Source: Pseudomonadota bacterium (GTDB taxonomy: Bacteria > Pseudomonadota > Alphaproteobacteria > Dongiales > Dongiaceae). From it: a stretch of DNA of 64,000 nucleotides. Where the stretch lies: the NCBI GenBank assembly GCA_016183985.1, contig JACPDN010000006.1, positions 1,054,001 through 1,118,000 on the forward strand, in the 5' to 3' direction. Each line of letters opens with the position of its first letter. Position 1 is the stretch's first letter. The translations under genes were made by a program, and so were the position numbers. The notes under the pieces were generated by a model. That model saw only the letters and a program-made list of their open reading frames with translations, was not told where the DNA came from and ran no database searches. Shown piece by piece: positions 8,681-17,825 of the stretch.

Positions 8681-10069
8681 TTACTGCACGGCCTCGCCAT
8701 GGAGGCCGAGATCGAGGCCGTCACGCTCCACATCCTCGGCCACACGGCAGCCGATGGTGAGGTCGACAATCTTGTAGATGATGGCCGAGCCGATGCCGGC
8801 CACCAGGAAGGTCACGACGATGGCTTGGATCTGGATCCACAACTGGCCGATATTGCCGTCGATGACACCGACGGGCGCATCGCCGCCCTTGATCGCGACG
8901 GTCGCAAAGACACCGGTCAGGAGCGCACCCAGCGTACCGCCGACACCATGGATACCGAAGGCATCGAGGGCGTCGTCATAGCCGAGCTTGTTCTTGATGG
9001 TGGTCGAGGCAAAGAAGCACACGATACCGGTAGCAAGGCCGATAATGAGCGCGCCGCCCGGGGTCACGAAACCGGCGGCCGGCGTGATGCCGACGAGGCC
9101 CGCGACGATGCCGGAGATGATGCCGAGCACCGAGGCCTTCTTATGGACCAGCCATTCGATCGCGGCCCAGGAGCAACCCGCACCCGCCGCGGCGATCTGC
9201 GTGGTGACGGCGGTCATGCCCGCCGTGGTGCCCGCCGAGAGCGCCGAGCCGGCGTTGAAGCCGAACCAGCCGCCCCACAGCAGACCGACGCCGATCACCG
9301 AATAGACGAGGTTATGCGGCGTGAACGGCACCTTGCCATGGCCACGGCGCTTGCCGATCATGAGGGCGATCACGAGGCCGGAGATGCCGGAGGCCATGTG
9401 GACCACGGTGCCGCCGGCGAAGTCGAGCGCGCCCAAGTTGAAGAAATAGCCCGAGCCCGCCCAGACCATGTGGCAGATCGGCGCGTAGACGATGAGCGAC
9501 CACAGCGCATAGAACACCAGCAGCGCCGAGAACTTCATGCGGTCGGCGAAAGCGCCGGTGATGAGGGCCGGCGTGATGATGGCGAAGGTCATCTGGAAGA
9601 AGAAGAAGACCGTCTCCGGGATCGTGCCGGAGAGCGTGTCCGGGGCGACGCCGGCGAGGAACGCCTTTGAGAGGTCGCCAATGAAGGGGTTGTCGCCGCT
9701 GAAGGCGAGGCTGTAGCCGGCCACGAACCAGACCAGCGTGATGACGCAGCAGGCGGCCAGCGATTGCGCCAGCACCGTCAGCACGTTGTTCTTGCGCACC
9801 AGGCCGCCATAGAAGAGCGCCAGACCCGGCACCGTCATCATGAGGACGAGGACCGAGGAGGTCAGCATCCAGGCGGTGTCGCCCTTGTCGACCGTCGGCA
9901 CAGCGTCCTGCGCGAAAGCCGCCACCGGCATCAGCAGAGCCGCCAGCGTGGCAGCGCCCAACTTCCCAGCCTTCGATATAGCTGCGCGGGAGGCCCCGAA
10001 CGCCTCACCCGCCTTGTGAGCCGGCAAATCCCCGTTTGCTTCGGCCCCGATTGCCCCAATGGTGCGCAT
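8681..10069 (-). CDS. amtB: Ammonium transporter AmtB
   Basis: A 462-residue Amt protein of the inner membrane that takes up ammonium. A signal-like segment (about 38-55) precedes DTAWMLTSSVLVLMMTVPGL, and the family hallmarks FYGGLVRKNN, the D-F-A-G-G-T-V-V-H-M signature and GVGGTLGALLTG are present, with the twin pore histidines in VVHM and GIHGVGG. I start at MRTIGAIG, which has GGAGAGGG upstream; the longer frame lacks a site. Unusually, no glnK is adjacent. A sigma-54 promoter precedes it, so expression is expected under nitrogen limitation through NtrC. Confidence 0.95.
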   Translation of the reverse strand: MRTIGAIGAEANGDLPAHKAGEAFGASRAAISKAGKLGAATLAALLMPVAAFAQDAVPTVDKGDTAWMLTSSVLVLMMTVPGLALFYGGLVRKNNVLTVLAQSLAACCVITLVWFVAGYSLAFSGDNPFIGDLSKAFLAGVAPDTLSGTIPETVFFFFQMTFAIITPALITGAFADRMKFSALLVFYALWSLIVYAPICHMVWAGSGYFFNLGALDFAGGTVVHMASGISGLVIALMIGKRRGHGKVPFTPHNLVYSVIGVGLLWGGWFGFNAGSALSAGTTAGMTAVTTQIAAAGAGCSWAAIEWLVHKKASVLGIISGIVAGLVGITPAAGFVTPGGALIIGLATGIVCFFASTTIKNKLGYDDALDAFGIHGVGGTLGALLTGVFATVAIKGGDAPVGVIDGNIGQLWIQIQAIVVTFLVAGIGSAIIYKIVDLTIGCRVAEDVERDGLDLGLHGEAVQ

Positions 10070-10119
10070 GCGCCCTCTCCTGATTAAACGACTATTTTGC
10101 TGCAAAGCAGCGTCAGGAG

Positions 10120-10135
10120 AGCAACCGCCGTGCCA
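10120..10135 (-). promoter_or_regulatory. Sigma-54 promoter of amtB
   Basis: TGGCAC-N5-TTGCT on the minus strand matches the -24/-12 consensus at every key position, with GG and GC 10 bp apart. The start would be near 10110, about 40 nt upstream of the ATG. A perfect GCTGC-AAA-GCAGC palindrome lies just downstream (10099-10111). No convincing NtrC enhancer pair was found nearby. Confidence 0.88.
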
Positions 10136-10408
10136 ATTGTAAGATTTATTGATTCAAAACAAGAATCTAGCCGCCGCCGGCGGAGTGTCGCCTAAAACGT
10201 CATCACTTGCCGACGCTTTGCCTATTTTTTGGGCGTTGCGACTAGATCTTCATGACAAATGTCTTGCGGTGTCATTTACTCGTGGCCCGTGAGCTCCGCC
10301 GAGACATGCCTCAACTTAAGGGGCTGAAAAATGGGTGAGTTGGATTTCATATTGGATGCATTATCGAAAGTATCATTCGTCCAAAAGTTAAATTGAGCGA
10401 CTAGAGAA
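10136..10408. other. Intergenic region between amtB and the KAP NTPase gene
   Basis: About 270 bp without a supported gene. GC content falls visibly from the amtB side toward the NTPase side. TTGGAT followed 16 nt later by TATCGA (near 10341-10368) could be a weak promoter for the NTPase gene. No direct repeats, tRNA remnant or integrase fragment were seen that would mark an attachment site. Confidence 0.4.
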
Positions 10409-12664
10409 ATGAATCCGACAATCTCAGCTGACTCCGCGATTAGGAAATCCTCTGAAGATCTGCTGGGCCGAGCAGATTTCGCTCGCAACATTGCAGTGAC
10501 AATAGCCACTTGGCATGGCGAAGAAAGCTTAGTGCTAGCGATTAGCGGAGAATGGGGAGTCGGTAAGACTTCCATCAAAAACATGATCCTGGAGGCGCTA
10601 AGCGAGCAACAGGATGCCCCACGTGTTGTCGAGTTCGAGCCTTGGCGTTGGCGCTCGAACACTCAGATTACCGAAGCCTTCTTCAGAGAAATTCGCATCG
10701 CTTTGCAAAAGCTCGATCGCGCCGGCACCAAGAGAAAGGCCGCGCAAAAATGGATAAGCTATACTCGTGCACTCCGAGCGATTGAGCCTTCTATAGAAGC
10801 TACTCGGAGTGGGATGCCAGGCGCGCTAACTACGCTCGCCACCGCTTCTGTATTTGGAGTGGCACTAGGTCCTGTGATTGAGCCCTATTTGGGATTCTTC
10901 AAGAACGGTACCGTTCTTCTTGCAATCTCAGCAGCATTTCTACTGCTGAAGGGTGCGACTCGCCTCGTTGAATATTGTTGTGCGTCGCAAGCCAACGAAC
11001 CTGACGTTGAAACAGCCCGAGGTGAATTACGTGAAGCGTTTGCCGGATTGGATAAACCTCTCCTAGTCGTCATTGATGACATCGACCGGCTCACGCCCCG
11101 GGAAATCAGAACCGTATTCCGACATGTCAAAGCAAACGGGAGCTTCCCTAAGCTCACGTACCTATTGCTCTATCAACAAAGCTCGGTCGAGGCCGCCCTG
11201 ACCAGAAAAGGGTGCGACGGCGCGGAGTACCTTCAGAAAATCATTCAAGTGTCGCTCAATGTCCCGGTTGCGAGCCAATCTCGCCTGGAGCGAGTTTTGG
11301 TAGATGGCATCAACAAAGTTCTGGGGGAATACGCTGAGCCAGAACATGGTTTCGACAATGAGCGCTGGTCGAACTTATATTTGGACGGCATCCAGCATTT
11401 CATTCGACATCTAAGAGACGTCTACCGTCTCCTGAGTGCCCTATCCGTCACTACTAGCTTTTTTCGCGGCAACAAAGCGTTTGAGGTAAATCCACTAGAT
11501 TTGTTGGCGCTTGAGTTTCTGCGCGTATTTGAACCTGACCTATTTCAAGAGCTTCGGCGCTCCAAACGATTGCTAACTTCGCCAAGACCAGCCGCAAATG
11601 ATCGGGATGCTAGAAAAGCTGCGATCCTAGATCTTGTAGGAAAAGCGACCAAAGAAAGAAAAGCTGCCGCGACGCAGATCGTTCGTTACCTTTTTCCTGA
11701 GATAGATTGGGCTTTTGAGTTTGGCGTCGATTATACAAATGGTGACGAGTGGAGCGGCCAGCGGAGGCTATGTGTTCCAGAGTACTTTGATCGATACTTC
11801 TACTTATCTATACCTGACTTCGACATTTCTACTTCAGAGCTAAATCAGCTGATTGAGCAAACTGCAGATGCTGGGAAATTCAGAACTCATCTTGATCAGC
11901 TACATACCCGTGGGCTGCGTAGCATAGCCCTTTCAAGGCTCGACAGCAGAAAGACAGAGATTCCACTCGTCAATGCCCATGCCTTCCTTCCGGCCCTTAT
12001 GAGTATCGGCGAAGTCGCGGACGATACCCCCAATTGGCTGGCCATTACGGAGTTCGATCACTGCTGGCGTATTGTTTATTGGTACTTGCTTCGAGAAGCA
12101 GATCCAGCAGCGCGTGCTGCGCTGCTCTTCAGTGCGACCAATTTGTCGAAAGCGTTATGCGTGCCTTCACGATTGATTCTTAACGAGCTTGAACGGCAGC
12201 GAAAAGGAAGCTCGAAGGAGCGAGAGCTGATCAGTGGCAACCTTCTGGACGATATGAAAGATAGGTGGCTTGAGATGATTTCCTTGGCGGCTTACGCAGA
12301 TCCAATTGGCTTTTGCTTTCGGTCACATGCTGGATACTTGATATCCGCATGGAAACGCATTGGTGGCGACGCAGTTGTCTCCGCTTGGGCTGAGGGAGTT
12401 TCCAAAACTGACAGAGGATTAGTCTCTCTCATTTGCGCGCTGGCGACGCCATCTTTGCGCTCCAAGGCTGGCTCACATCTTTCCAAGATCGTTTGGAAGT
12501 TCGAACTTAGCTGGATATCCACGTTTGTAGACACCAGCACTTGGGAGGCACGGATAGAACAGATCGACCAATCGCCTCTCTCGCACGAGCAGCGCTTAAA
12601 AATCGATGCTTACGCGCAAGCAGAGAAAGCCCGCCGGGGTGAGATCGAAGCAGACGATCTCTAG
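10409..12664 (+). CDS. KAP-family P-loop NTPase, probable defence or accessory protein
   Basis: A 751-residue KAP NTPase. Walker A is GEWGVGKTS (47-55), Walker B is LLVVIDDIDR (218-227), and two membrane segments (about 139-157 and 167-182) are inserted between them, the hallmark architecture of KAP proteins. EFEPWRW after Walker A is also typical. The C-terminal 400 residues are helical with no domain I recognise. Some KAP proteins exclude phages (the PifA type); others are uncharacterised. Codon use is clearly AT-richer than all neighbours, indicating recent transfer. It is a single-gene insertion and its end overlaps the convergent hydrolase by 4 nt. Confidence 0.85.
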   Translation: MNPTISADSAIRKSSEDLLGRADFARNIAVTIATWHGEESLVLAISGEWGVGKTSIKNMILEALSEQQDAPRVVEFEPWRWRSNTQITEAFFREIRIALQKLDRAGTKRKAAQKWISYTRALRAIEPSIEATRSGMPGALTTLATASVFGVALGPVIEPYLGFFKNGTVLLAISAAFLLLKGATRLVEYCCASQANEPDVETARGELREAFAGLDKPLLVVIDDIDRLTPREIRTVFRHVKANGSFPKLTYLLLYQQSSVEAALTRKGCDGAEYLQKIIQVSLNVPVASQSRLERVLVDGINKVLGEYAEPEHGFDNERWSNLYLDGIQHFIRHLRDVYRLLSALSVTTSFFRGNKAFEVNPLDLLALEFLRVFEPDLFQELRRSKRLLTSPRPAANDRDARKAAILDLVGKATKERKAAATQIVRYLFPEIDWAFEFGVDYTNGDEWSGQRRLCVPEYFDRYFYLSIPDFDISTSELNQLIEQTADAGKFRTHLDQLHTRGLRSIALSRLDSRKTEIPLVNAHAFLPALMSIGEVADDTPNWLAITEFDHCWRIVYWYLLREADPAARAALLFSATNLSKALCVPSRLILNELERQRKGSSKERELISGNLLDDMKDRWLEMISLAAYADPIGFCFRSHAGYLISAWKRIGGDAVVSAWAEGVSKTDRGLVSLICALATPSLRSKAGSHLSKIVWKFELSWISTFVDTSTWEARIEQIDQSPLSHEQRLKIDAYAQAEKARRGEIEADDL

Positions 12665-13488
12665 ACTACCTTAGTTATCACCCGCTCGACCAACGCATTG
12701 ATCTCATCATGCTTGTGTCCGTACCACGAGCCGTGGCCCATGCCGGGGAGCAGATGGAGCGTGGCGCCGGGGATGAGCGCGGCGAGTTCTTCGCCGTCCT
12801 GGGGTGGGGCTTCGACGTCTTCTTCGAAGGCGAAGATGTGGGCGGGGACGCGGACGGTCTTCAGGGCCTCGCGCTGGTCGAAGCGCAGGCTCGCGTCCCA
12901 TTGCGGGACGAGTGAGGTCTCGTTGCTGTCATCTTCCATCCATTCCAGCATCAGCGCCTTGAGCTGGGGCCAGAGTTCGCGGTCGCCCAGGGCGCGGGCC
13001 GGATAGAGCATGGCGGCGTAATGGGTGACGCTCATCAGCCCATCGAGCCGGCCGCCGGCTTTGCGGAAGTCGATCTCCGCCTCCTGGTAGTCCCAGCCCC
13101 AGCCGGTCGACCAGGCGCCAGAGCCCATGAGCACCGCGACGCGCACCAATTCCGGATAATCGATCATCACCTGCTGGATGATGGCGGAGCCCAGCGATGA
13201 GCCGACCAGTGCCACTTTCCGGCCGCCGCAGGCAGCATGGATGAGTGCTGCCACATCGGTGGCGAAGTCTTTGATCGTCCAAGGCATGGGCGCCGTGCTG
13301 GTGGTGGCGCCGATGCCGCGGTTGTCGAACACGGTGGAGCGGAATTTCCCGTCGAAATGGGGCGTCTGGAATCGCTGCCAATCCTTGCCCTTGGTGCCGC
13401 CGCCACCCACCCAGACGATGTCCGGCGCGCCGAGCGGACCCGATTGCTCATAGAAAAGACGGGTATCGGCGGTTTCGATATAGGCCAT
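12661..13488 (-). CDS. Alpha/beta hydrolase
   Basis: A 275-residue alpha/beta-hydrolase fold protein. The nucleophile elbow is VGSSLGSAII (serine near 105), the early VFDNRGIG follows strand 4, and GMGHGSWYGH holds the likely catalytic histidine near the C-terminus. No signal peptide: cytosolic esterase/hydrolase, substrate unknown. I start at MAYIET, 8 nt after GGGGAG, rather than the GTG three codons earlier. A strong promoter with a palindrome in its spacer lies upstream, so it is probably repressed by a dedicated regulator. Confidence 0.85.
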   Translation of the reverse strand: MAYIETADTRLFYEQSGPLGAPDIVWVGGGGTKGKDWQRFQTPHFDGKFRSTVFDNRGIGATTSTAPMPWTIKDFATDVAALIHAACGGRKVALVGSSLGSAIIQQVMIDYPELVRVAVLMGSGAWSTGWGWDYQEAEIDFRKAGGRLDGLMSVTHYAAMLYPARALGDRELWPQLKALMLEWMEDDSNETSLVPQWDASLRFDQREALKTVRVPAHIFAFEEDVEAPPQDGEELAALIPGATLHLLPGMGHGSWYGHKHDEINALVERVITKVV

Positions 13489-13521
13489 GGTGTGCACTCC
13501 CCGGATATTCGTTTTTACGTT

Positions 13522-13549
13522 TGTATAATAAGCTGTATACAGCAGTCAA
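13522..13549 (-). promoter_or_regulatory. Promoter of the hydrolase with an operator palindrome in the spacer
   Basis: Minus strand: TTGACT (13549-13544), 16 nt, TATACA (13527-13522). The spacer holds the perfect 12-bp palindrome GCTGTATACAGC (13532-13543), an ideal position for a repressor dimer. On the plus strand TATAAT overlaps the same site, so it could also affect the divergent GNAT gene. The regulator is not identified. Confidence 0.6.
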
Positions 13550-13621
13550 ATCTCGCCCTGGTTGCGATAAATGCGCTAAATGGGCGGGCCTCAATATGCA
13601 TCCTCCGAGTCGTGAGTAAAA

Positions 13622-14167
13622 ATGGTAGACGTTCCGGTACTGGAGACCGCCCGCCTGAAGCTGCGGGGGCATTGCCTGGCGGATTTCAACGCCGCCGCCG
13701 AGATCTGGAGTGACGAGGTCGTCACGCGGTTCCTGGGCCGCCCCTTCACCCCGGAAGAAAGCTGGAGCCGGCTGCTGCGCTATGTCGGGCATTGGGATCT
13801 GCTGGGCTACGGCTTCTGGGCGATCACTGAAAAGGCCAGCGGCCGCTTCATCGGCGAAGGCGGTATCTGCGATTTTCGCCGCGACATCACCTGGCCGGGT
13901 TGCGTCTCGGCAGACGAAGCGACGCGGGAGATCGGCTGGGCGTTGGGGGCCGACTATCACGGGCAGGGCCTCGCCACCGAGGCGGTGCAGGCGGTAACGA
14001 CCTGGGCTGACCGGCATTTCCGCGGCCGGCGCACCATCTGCATCATCAATCCCAGCAACCAGCCCTCGATCCGCGTCGCCGAGAAATGCGGCTATGGCGA
14101 GATCGGCACGGCCCGCTACAAGGATAACGACCTCACGGTCTTCGCCCGGGCGGCCGCGACGCGCTAG
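13622..14167 (+). CDS. GNAT acetyltransferase, RimJ/RimL type
   Basis: A 181-residue acetyl-CoA-dependent N-acetyltransferase of the RimJ/RimL/Acetyltransf_3 group. It starts with the typical VLETARLKLRG, has GEGGICDFRRD in the core, EIGWALGADYHGQGLATEAVQA as the acetyl-CoA pyrophosphate loop (about residues 96-117) and NPSNQPSIRVAEKCGY near the end. The substrate (ribosomal protein N-terminus or small molecule) is not evident. Divergent from the hydrolase and sharing a 4-nt overlap at its end with the convergent rhodanese gene. Confidence 0.85.
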   Translation: MVDVPVLETARLKLRGHCLADFNAAAEIWSDEVVTRFLGRPFTPEESWSRLLRYVGHWDLLGYGFWAITEKASGRFIGEGGICDFRRDITWPGCVSADEATREIGWALGADYHGQGLATEAVQAVTTWADRHFRGRRTICIINPSNQPSIRVAEKCGYGEIGTARYKDNDLTVFARAAATR

Positions 14168-14562
14168 CGGGCGGGCAGTGTCTCCACCGGGCCGTTCGCA
14201 TTCTTCCAGGCGGTGAAGCCGCCTTTGAGATGCGCCACGGGTGCCAAACCCATATCCTGCGCCGTATGGCAGCTGAGCGCCGAGCGCCAGCCGCTGGCGC
14301 AATAGAAGACGAAGCGCTTCGCTTCGGCAAAGATCGGCTTGTGATAGGGGCTTTCCGGATCGATCCAGAATTCCAGCATCCCGCGCGGGCAATGGAAGGC
14401 GCCGGGAATCTTGCCGTCGCGCTCAAGCTCTCGCGGGTCGCGCAGATCGACGAAGACGACATCTTCCTTGCCGAGATCGGCAAGTGCCGCCGCGGGCTCG
14501 ATGGCCGTGATCGCGGCATTGGCCGCCTCAAGCAATTGCTTGTAGCCCTTGGTGATCGGCAT
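14164..14562 (-). CDS. Single-domain rhodanese-like protein
   Basis: A 132-residue rhodanese domain. VFVDLRDPRELERDGKIPGA is the conserved entry motif and the active-site loop is CASGWRS (cysteine near residue 97), a CxxGxRS loop of sulfurtransferase type. Such proteins carry persulfide sulfur; the physiological acceptor is unknown. Cytosolic. It ends within the convergent GNAT gene and precedes no obvious partner; the upstream VOC gene shares its strand. Confidence 0.85.
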   Translation of the reverse strand: MPITKGYKQLLEAANAAITAIEPAAALADLGKEDVVFVDLRDPRELERDGKIPGAFHCPRGMLEFWIDPESPYHKPIFAEAKRFVFYCASGWRSALSCHTAQDMGLAPVAHLKGGFTAWKNANGPVETLPAR

Positions 14563-14621
14563 TTCGAAAAACCTCCGGCAGGATGGGACTGCCTTTCATC
14601 CTGCCGGAGCGGGAAGTTCCG

Positions 14622-14987
14622 TCAAGCACCCATATAGACGGCCTCGACATTGTTACCGTCGGGGTCGATCAGGAAGGCCGCGAAATAGGTCGGGCTGTAA
14701 TCGGCGCGGAGACCCGCCCCGCCATTGTCCTTGCCGCCGGCCTTGAGGCCTGCCGCGTGGAATTTCTCCACCGCCTTGCGATCGGGTGCAGTAAAGGCGA
14801 TATGCGAGCCGGGCCCCTTGGCGCCCTTATGCGCGTAGAGCCACAACACGGCATTGCCGTCGGGACCAAGGCCGGCGCCATTTTCATCCTGCGAGCAGAC
14901 CTTGGCGCCCAAGGGCGCCATCACGGCTTTGTAAAAGGCGACACTCGCCGCCACGTCTTTCACATGAATTCCCAGATGATCGAACAT
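14622..14987 (-). CDS. VOC-family (glyoxalase/bleomycin-resistance fold) protein
   Basis: A 121-residue vicinal-oxygen-chelate protein. It opens with FDHLGIHVKDVAASVAFYKAV, has GSHIAFTAPDR in the middle and ends in FLIDPDGNNVEAVYMG, with His and Glu at the usual metal-ligand places. Members are dioxygenases, glyoxalases or antibiotic-binding proteins; the reaction here cannot be assigned. Likely transcribed from its own promoter ahead of the rhodanese gene. Confidence 0.8.
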   Translation of the reverse strand: MFDHLGIHVKDVAASVAFYKAVMAPLGAKVCSQDENGAGLGPDGNAVLWLYAHKGAKGPGSHIAFTAPDRKAVEKFHAAGLKAGGKDNGGAGLRADYSPTYFAAFLIDPDGNNVEAVYMGA

Positions 14988-15022
14988 TGAATGCCTCCGA
15001 GGGAAAGTTAGGGAGGCATGCT

Positions 15023-15871
15023 TTACGCGGCGGGGCTGATCCGATCTTGGAGGATCTTGCGCTGGCCGGCACTTCGCGCATGGGCGCGGCGGCGGAATTC
15101 GCGCGGGGATAGGCCCGCCGCCCGGCCGAAGGTGCGCACGAAATTGGAGAGATCGCCAAAGCCGATATCGTAGGCGATATCGGTCACCGGCTGTTCGCTT
15201 TGGGCGAGCAGCCGCGCCGCCCGGCGCAGGCGCGCGCGAATGAGATATTGATGCGGCGTGGCACCGACGATTCTGGCAAAGAGGCGCAGGAAATGAAACG
15301 CGGAAAGCCCACTCTCGCGCCCCGCCGTGGCGAGGTCGATTTCCTCATGCGCATGGGCATCGATCCAATGCGCCGCATCGACGATGCGCTTGCGATCCTG
15401 CGGGCGGATGCGTTCGTCGCCATGGCCATCATCGCGACCGGCAGCGCCCATCCTGGCAAGGATGGTCAAAGCCACTTCCTCGAGCGCCAAATCGGTCTTG
15501 CCGGCAGCGGTTGCATCGGCCAGTTCGCCCAGCACCATGAATTCGGCCCGCGGCGCCAAGGCACCATGCTGCCAGCCGCCGCCAGCTTCCTCGACCAGCT
15601 CCGGCGCCAGCTTGAAGCACAGGCATTCATCGCCGCCATCGTGGTGATCGTGGGTGCAGGTGTATTCCTCGCCCGGCCGCCCGATCAGGAACGAGCCCGG
15701 CACCATGTCGAAATGTCGGCCGCGATTGATATAGCCGAAGCTGCCCTTACGCACGAAGGCGAAGGAATAGGAATCATGCGCTTCGGCATAAGGCTTTTCC
15801 CCCGGTCCTGCTTCGCAGCAATAGAGGGTGGCCGACAAATGCGGGGTTTTTGTCAGTTTGGTCGCTCGCAT
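15023..15871 (-). CDS. AraC-family transcriptional regulator
   Basis: A 282-residue regulator with an N-terminal cupin sensor domain ([20 protein letters not shown], about 40-70) and a C-terminal AraC double helix-turn-helix (about residues 178-275; [20 protein letters not shown] is the second helix region). I start at MRATKLTK; the upstream extension of 43 residues overlaps the PAS gene start region and is basic and low-complexity. Effector and targets unknown; the adjacent downstream VOC gene is a candidate target. Confidence 0.8.
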   Translation of the reverse strand: MRATKLTKTPHLSATLYCCEAGPGEKPYAEAHDSYSFAFVRKGSFGYINRGRHFDMVPGSFLIGRPGEEYTCTHDHHDGGDECLCFKLAPELVEEAGGGWQHGALAPRAEFMVLGELADATAAGKTDLALEEVALTILARMGAAGRDDGHGDERIRPQDRKRIVDAAHWIDAHAHEEIDLATAGRESGLSAFHFLRLFARIVGATPHQYLIRARLRRAARLLAQSEQPVTDIAYDIGFGDLSNFVRTFGRAAGLSPREFRRRAHARSAGQRKILQDRISPAA

Positions 15872-15953
15872 GATGGTCCAAAGCCTAATGGGCCGGACAA
15901 TCTGCGGCAAATCACGATCCGGGACTTGGCAAAAATTGCGCTGCGCCCGCCGG

Positions 15954-16469
15954 CTAGCTCGCCCCGACGGGAACCGTGACACCACAAATGCCCACCACAT
16001 CGCCCTTGTCGTTGCCCAGCGGCAGCATCAGGCGTTCGGTACTGATGAAGCCGCGTCCCTCCAGGGTAACGGGCCCTACGAAATAGAACGGCAGGCGCCG
16101 CTCGATGATGCGGCGATACCTCTCGATACCAGTGGCATAGGTCGCCGGGTCATAAAGATCGATGAAGCGCTTGCCGGTGGCATCGACACCCATCACGTCG
16201 CGTCCGCTCGTGCCGATCAGGCGGTAGCGCGGCATCAACTCATCGCCTTCATAAAGATCGACCAGACGGAAATAGGCCAATAATCCGGTGATCTCGGCTG
16301 GGTCGATCATGCCGCGCTGTGGCAGAGCGCCAGCCGCCTTGGCACGCAAGGCGCACCAATAATCATAGCATTTGCGCAAGACCGGACCGGTGCCGGCGAG
16401 GTCGGCGGCACGCTCGATAAAGGCCTCTCGGGTGGCCGGCAAAAGATCCGTATTTACCGCAGCCGTCAT
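15954..16469 (-). CDS. PAS_5-type PAS domain protein
   Basis: A 171-residue single-domain protein of the PAS_5 group common in Rhodospirillales and relatives. Features include [13 protein letters not shown] near the start, [12 protein letters not shown], the RYRLIGTSG core and the closing [13 protein letters not shown]. No output domain, so it is probably a sensor or partner that acts by protein contact; ligand unknown. Located between AraC and prfB on the same strand. Confidence 0.75.
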   Translation of the reverse strand: MTAAVNTDLLPATREAFIERAADLAGTGPVLRKCYDYWCALRAKAAGALPQRGMIDPAEITGLLAYFRLVDLYEGDELMPRYRLIGTSGRDVMGVDATGKRFIDLYDPATYATGIERYRRIIERRLPFYFVGPVTLEGRGFISTERLMLPLGNDKGDVVGICGVTVPVGAS

Positions 16470-16628
16470 CGCACTCCCAGCGGAAGGCGACGATGCCGTT
16501 CCGTATGGTCCGTATTTAGCATGTCTGACAATATCGTCGCTAGGGGGCGGGTTGGCCTAGACCGGCCGGCTGCTTGGAAAAATGATGCCCGCGCGCCAGC
16601 GACACACCGACGACGCGCGGGGTCTCGC

Positions 16629-17748
16629 TCACGCGTTTTCGCCTTCCCCGCCATGAATCTTGGCGGCGAGAGAGGCCGAGAGGAACAAATCGATATCGCC
16701 GTCGAGCACGCCCTGGCTGTCGCTGGTCTCGGCACCCGTGCGCAGATCCTTGATCATCTGATAGGGCTGCAGGACGTAAGAGCGGATCTGGTGACCCCAG
16801 CCGATATCGGTCTTGGAATCGGCGATCGCCTGCGCTTTTTCCTCGCGGATGCGCAATTCGCGCTCATAGAGGCGCGCTTTCAGCATATCCATCGCCATGG
16901 CGCGGTTGCGGTGCTGCGAGCGGTCGGCCTGGCATGAGACCACGATGCCGGTCGGCTCGTGGGTGATGCGGATGGCGCTGTCGGTCTTGTTGATGTGCTG
17001 ACCGCCGGCCCCTGAGGCGCGGAAGGTATCGACGCGCAGATCCTTATCGAGAATCTCGATCTCGATATTGTCGTCGATCACCGGATAGACCCAGATCGAA
17101 CTGAATGAGGTGTGGCGACGGGCGTTGGAATCGAAGGGCGAGATGCGCACCAGGCGATGCACGCCGCTTTCCGATTTCAGCCAGCCATAGGCGTTGGGGC
17201 CTTTGATCTCGATGGTGGCGGATTTCAACCCGGCTTCTTCGCCGGCACTCTCTTCCAGCCACTCGACCTTGTAGCCGTGCTGCTCGGCCCAGCGCGTATA
17301 CATGCGCAGCAGAATCTGCGCCCAATCCTGCGCCTCGGTCCCGCCGGCACCGGCATGGACTTCGAGATAGCAATCGTTCTGGTCGGCTTCACCCGAGAGC
17401 AGGCTTTCCAGCTCGCGCTGCGCAGCCTTGGCTTTCAGATCCTTGATCTGCTTTTCGGCTTCGTCGATTGAGGCGTTGTCGCCTTCCATCTCGCCAAGTT
17501 CGGCAAGGGTCAGCGCGTCATCGAGCTCGCGCTCCAGCGATTTGAAGCCGTCAATCGAGCCCTGCAGATGAGTGCGCTCGCGCATCACCTTCTGCGCCTT
17601 TTCGGGCTTGTCCCAGAGGGTCGGGTCTTCGGAGAGGGCGTTCAGTTCGTCGAGACGACGCAGGGCGTTGTCCCAGTCAAAGATGCCTCCTCAGCAGGGC
17701 CAAGGAAGATCGGATCTCCCCCGCCGCCGCCTCGATCTCAGCGCGCAT
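16629..17748 (-). CDS. prfB: Peptide chain release factor 2 (needs +1 frameshift)
   Basis: RF2 reads UAA and UGA stops and triggers peptide release. Seen: the SPF stop-recognition tripeptide in [11 protein letters not shown] and the catalytic GGQ in [11 protein letters not shown]. The first 23 codons (ATG at 17748, GAGG upstream) end at TGA 17679-17677; translation must shift +1 to continue in the frame that runs to 16629, giving 372 residues. The site is the classic CTT TGA C preceded by AGGAGG. This is autoregulation, not a mutation. Confidence 0.96.
17674..17692 (-). promoter_or_regulatory. Programmed +1 frameshift site of prfB
   Basis: CTT TGA C with an internal Shine-Dalgarno-like AGGAGG three bases upstream. 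Low RF2 slows UGA decoding and favours the slip of peptidyl-tRNA-Leu from CUU to UUU, as established for E. coli prfB. Confidence 0.95.
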
Positions 17749-17825
17749 GCCGGTACCTCAGATTATTCGAATGCCAAATCGGGGGCGGAACATGCCGCCT
17801 GACGCCCAATTCGTCAATCCTGGCC

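Noticed and set aside
10106-12700. Prophage or integrative element around the KAP gene
   Set aside because: No integrase, transposase, attachment repeat or tRNA is visible.
17677-17679. In-frame TGA in prfB as a mutation or sequencing error
   Set aside because: Exact frameshift signal with AGGAGG; a known regulated feature of RF2 genes.
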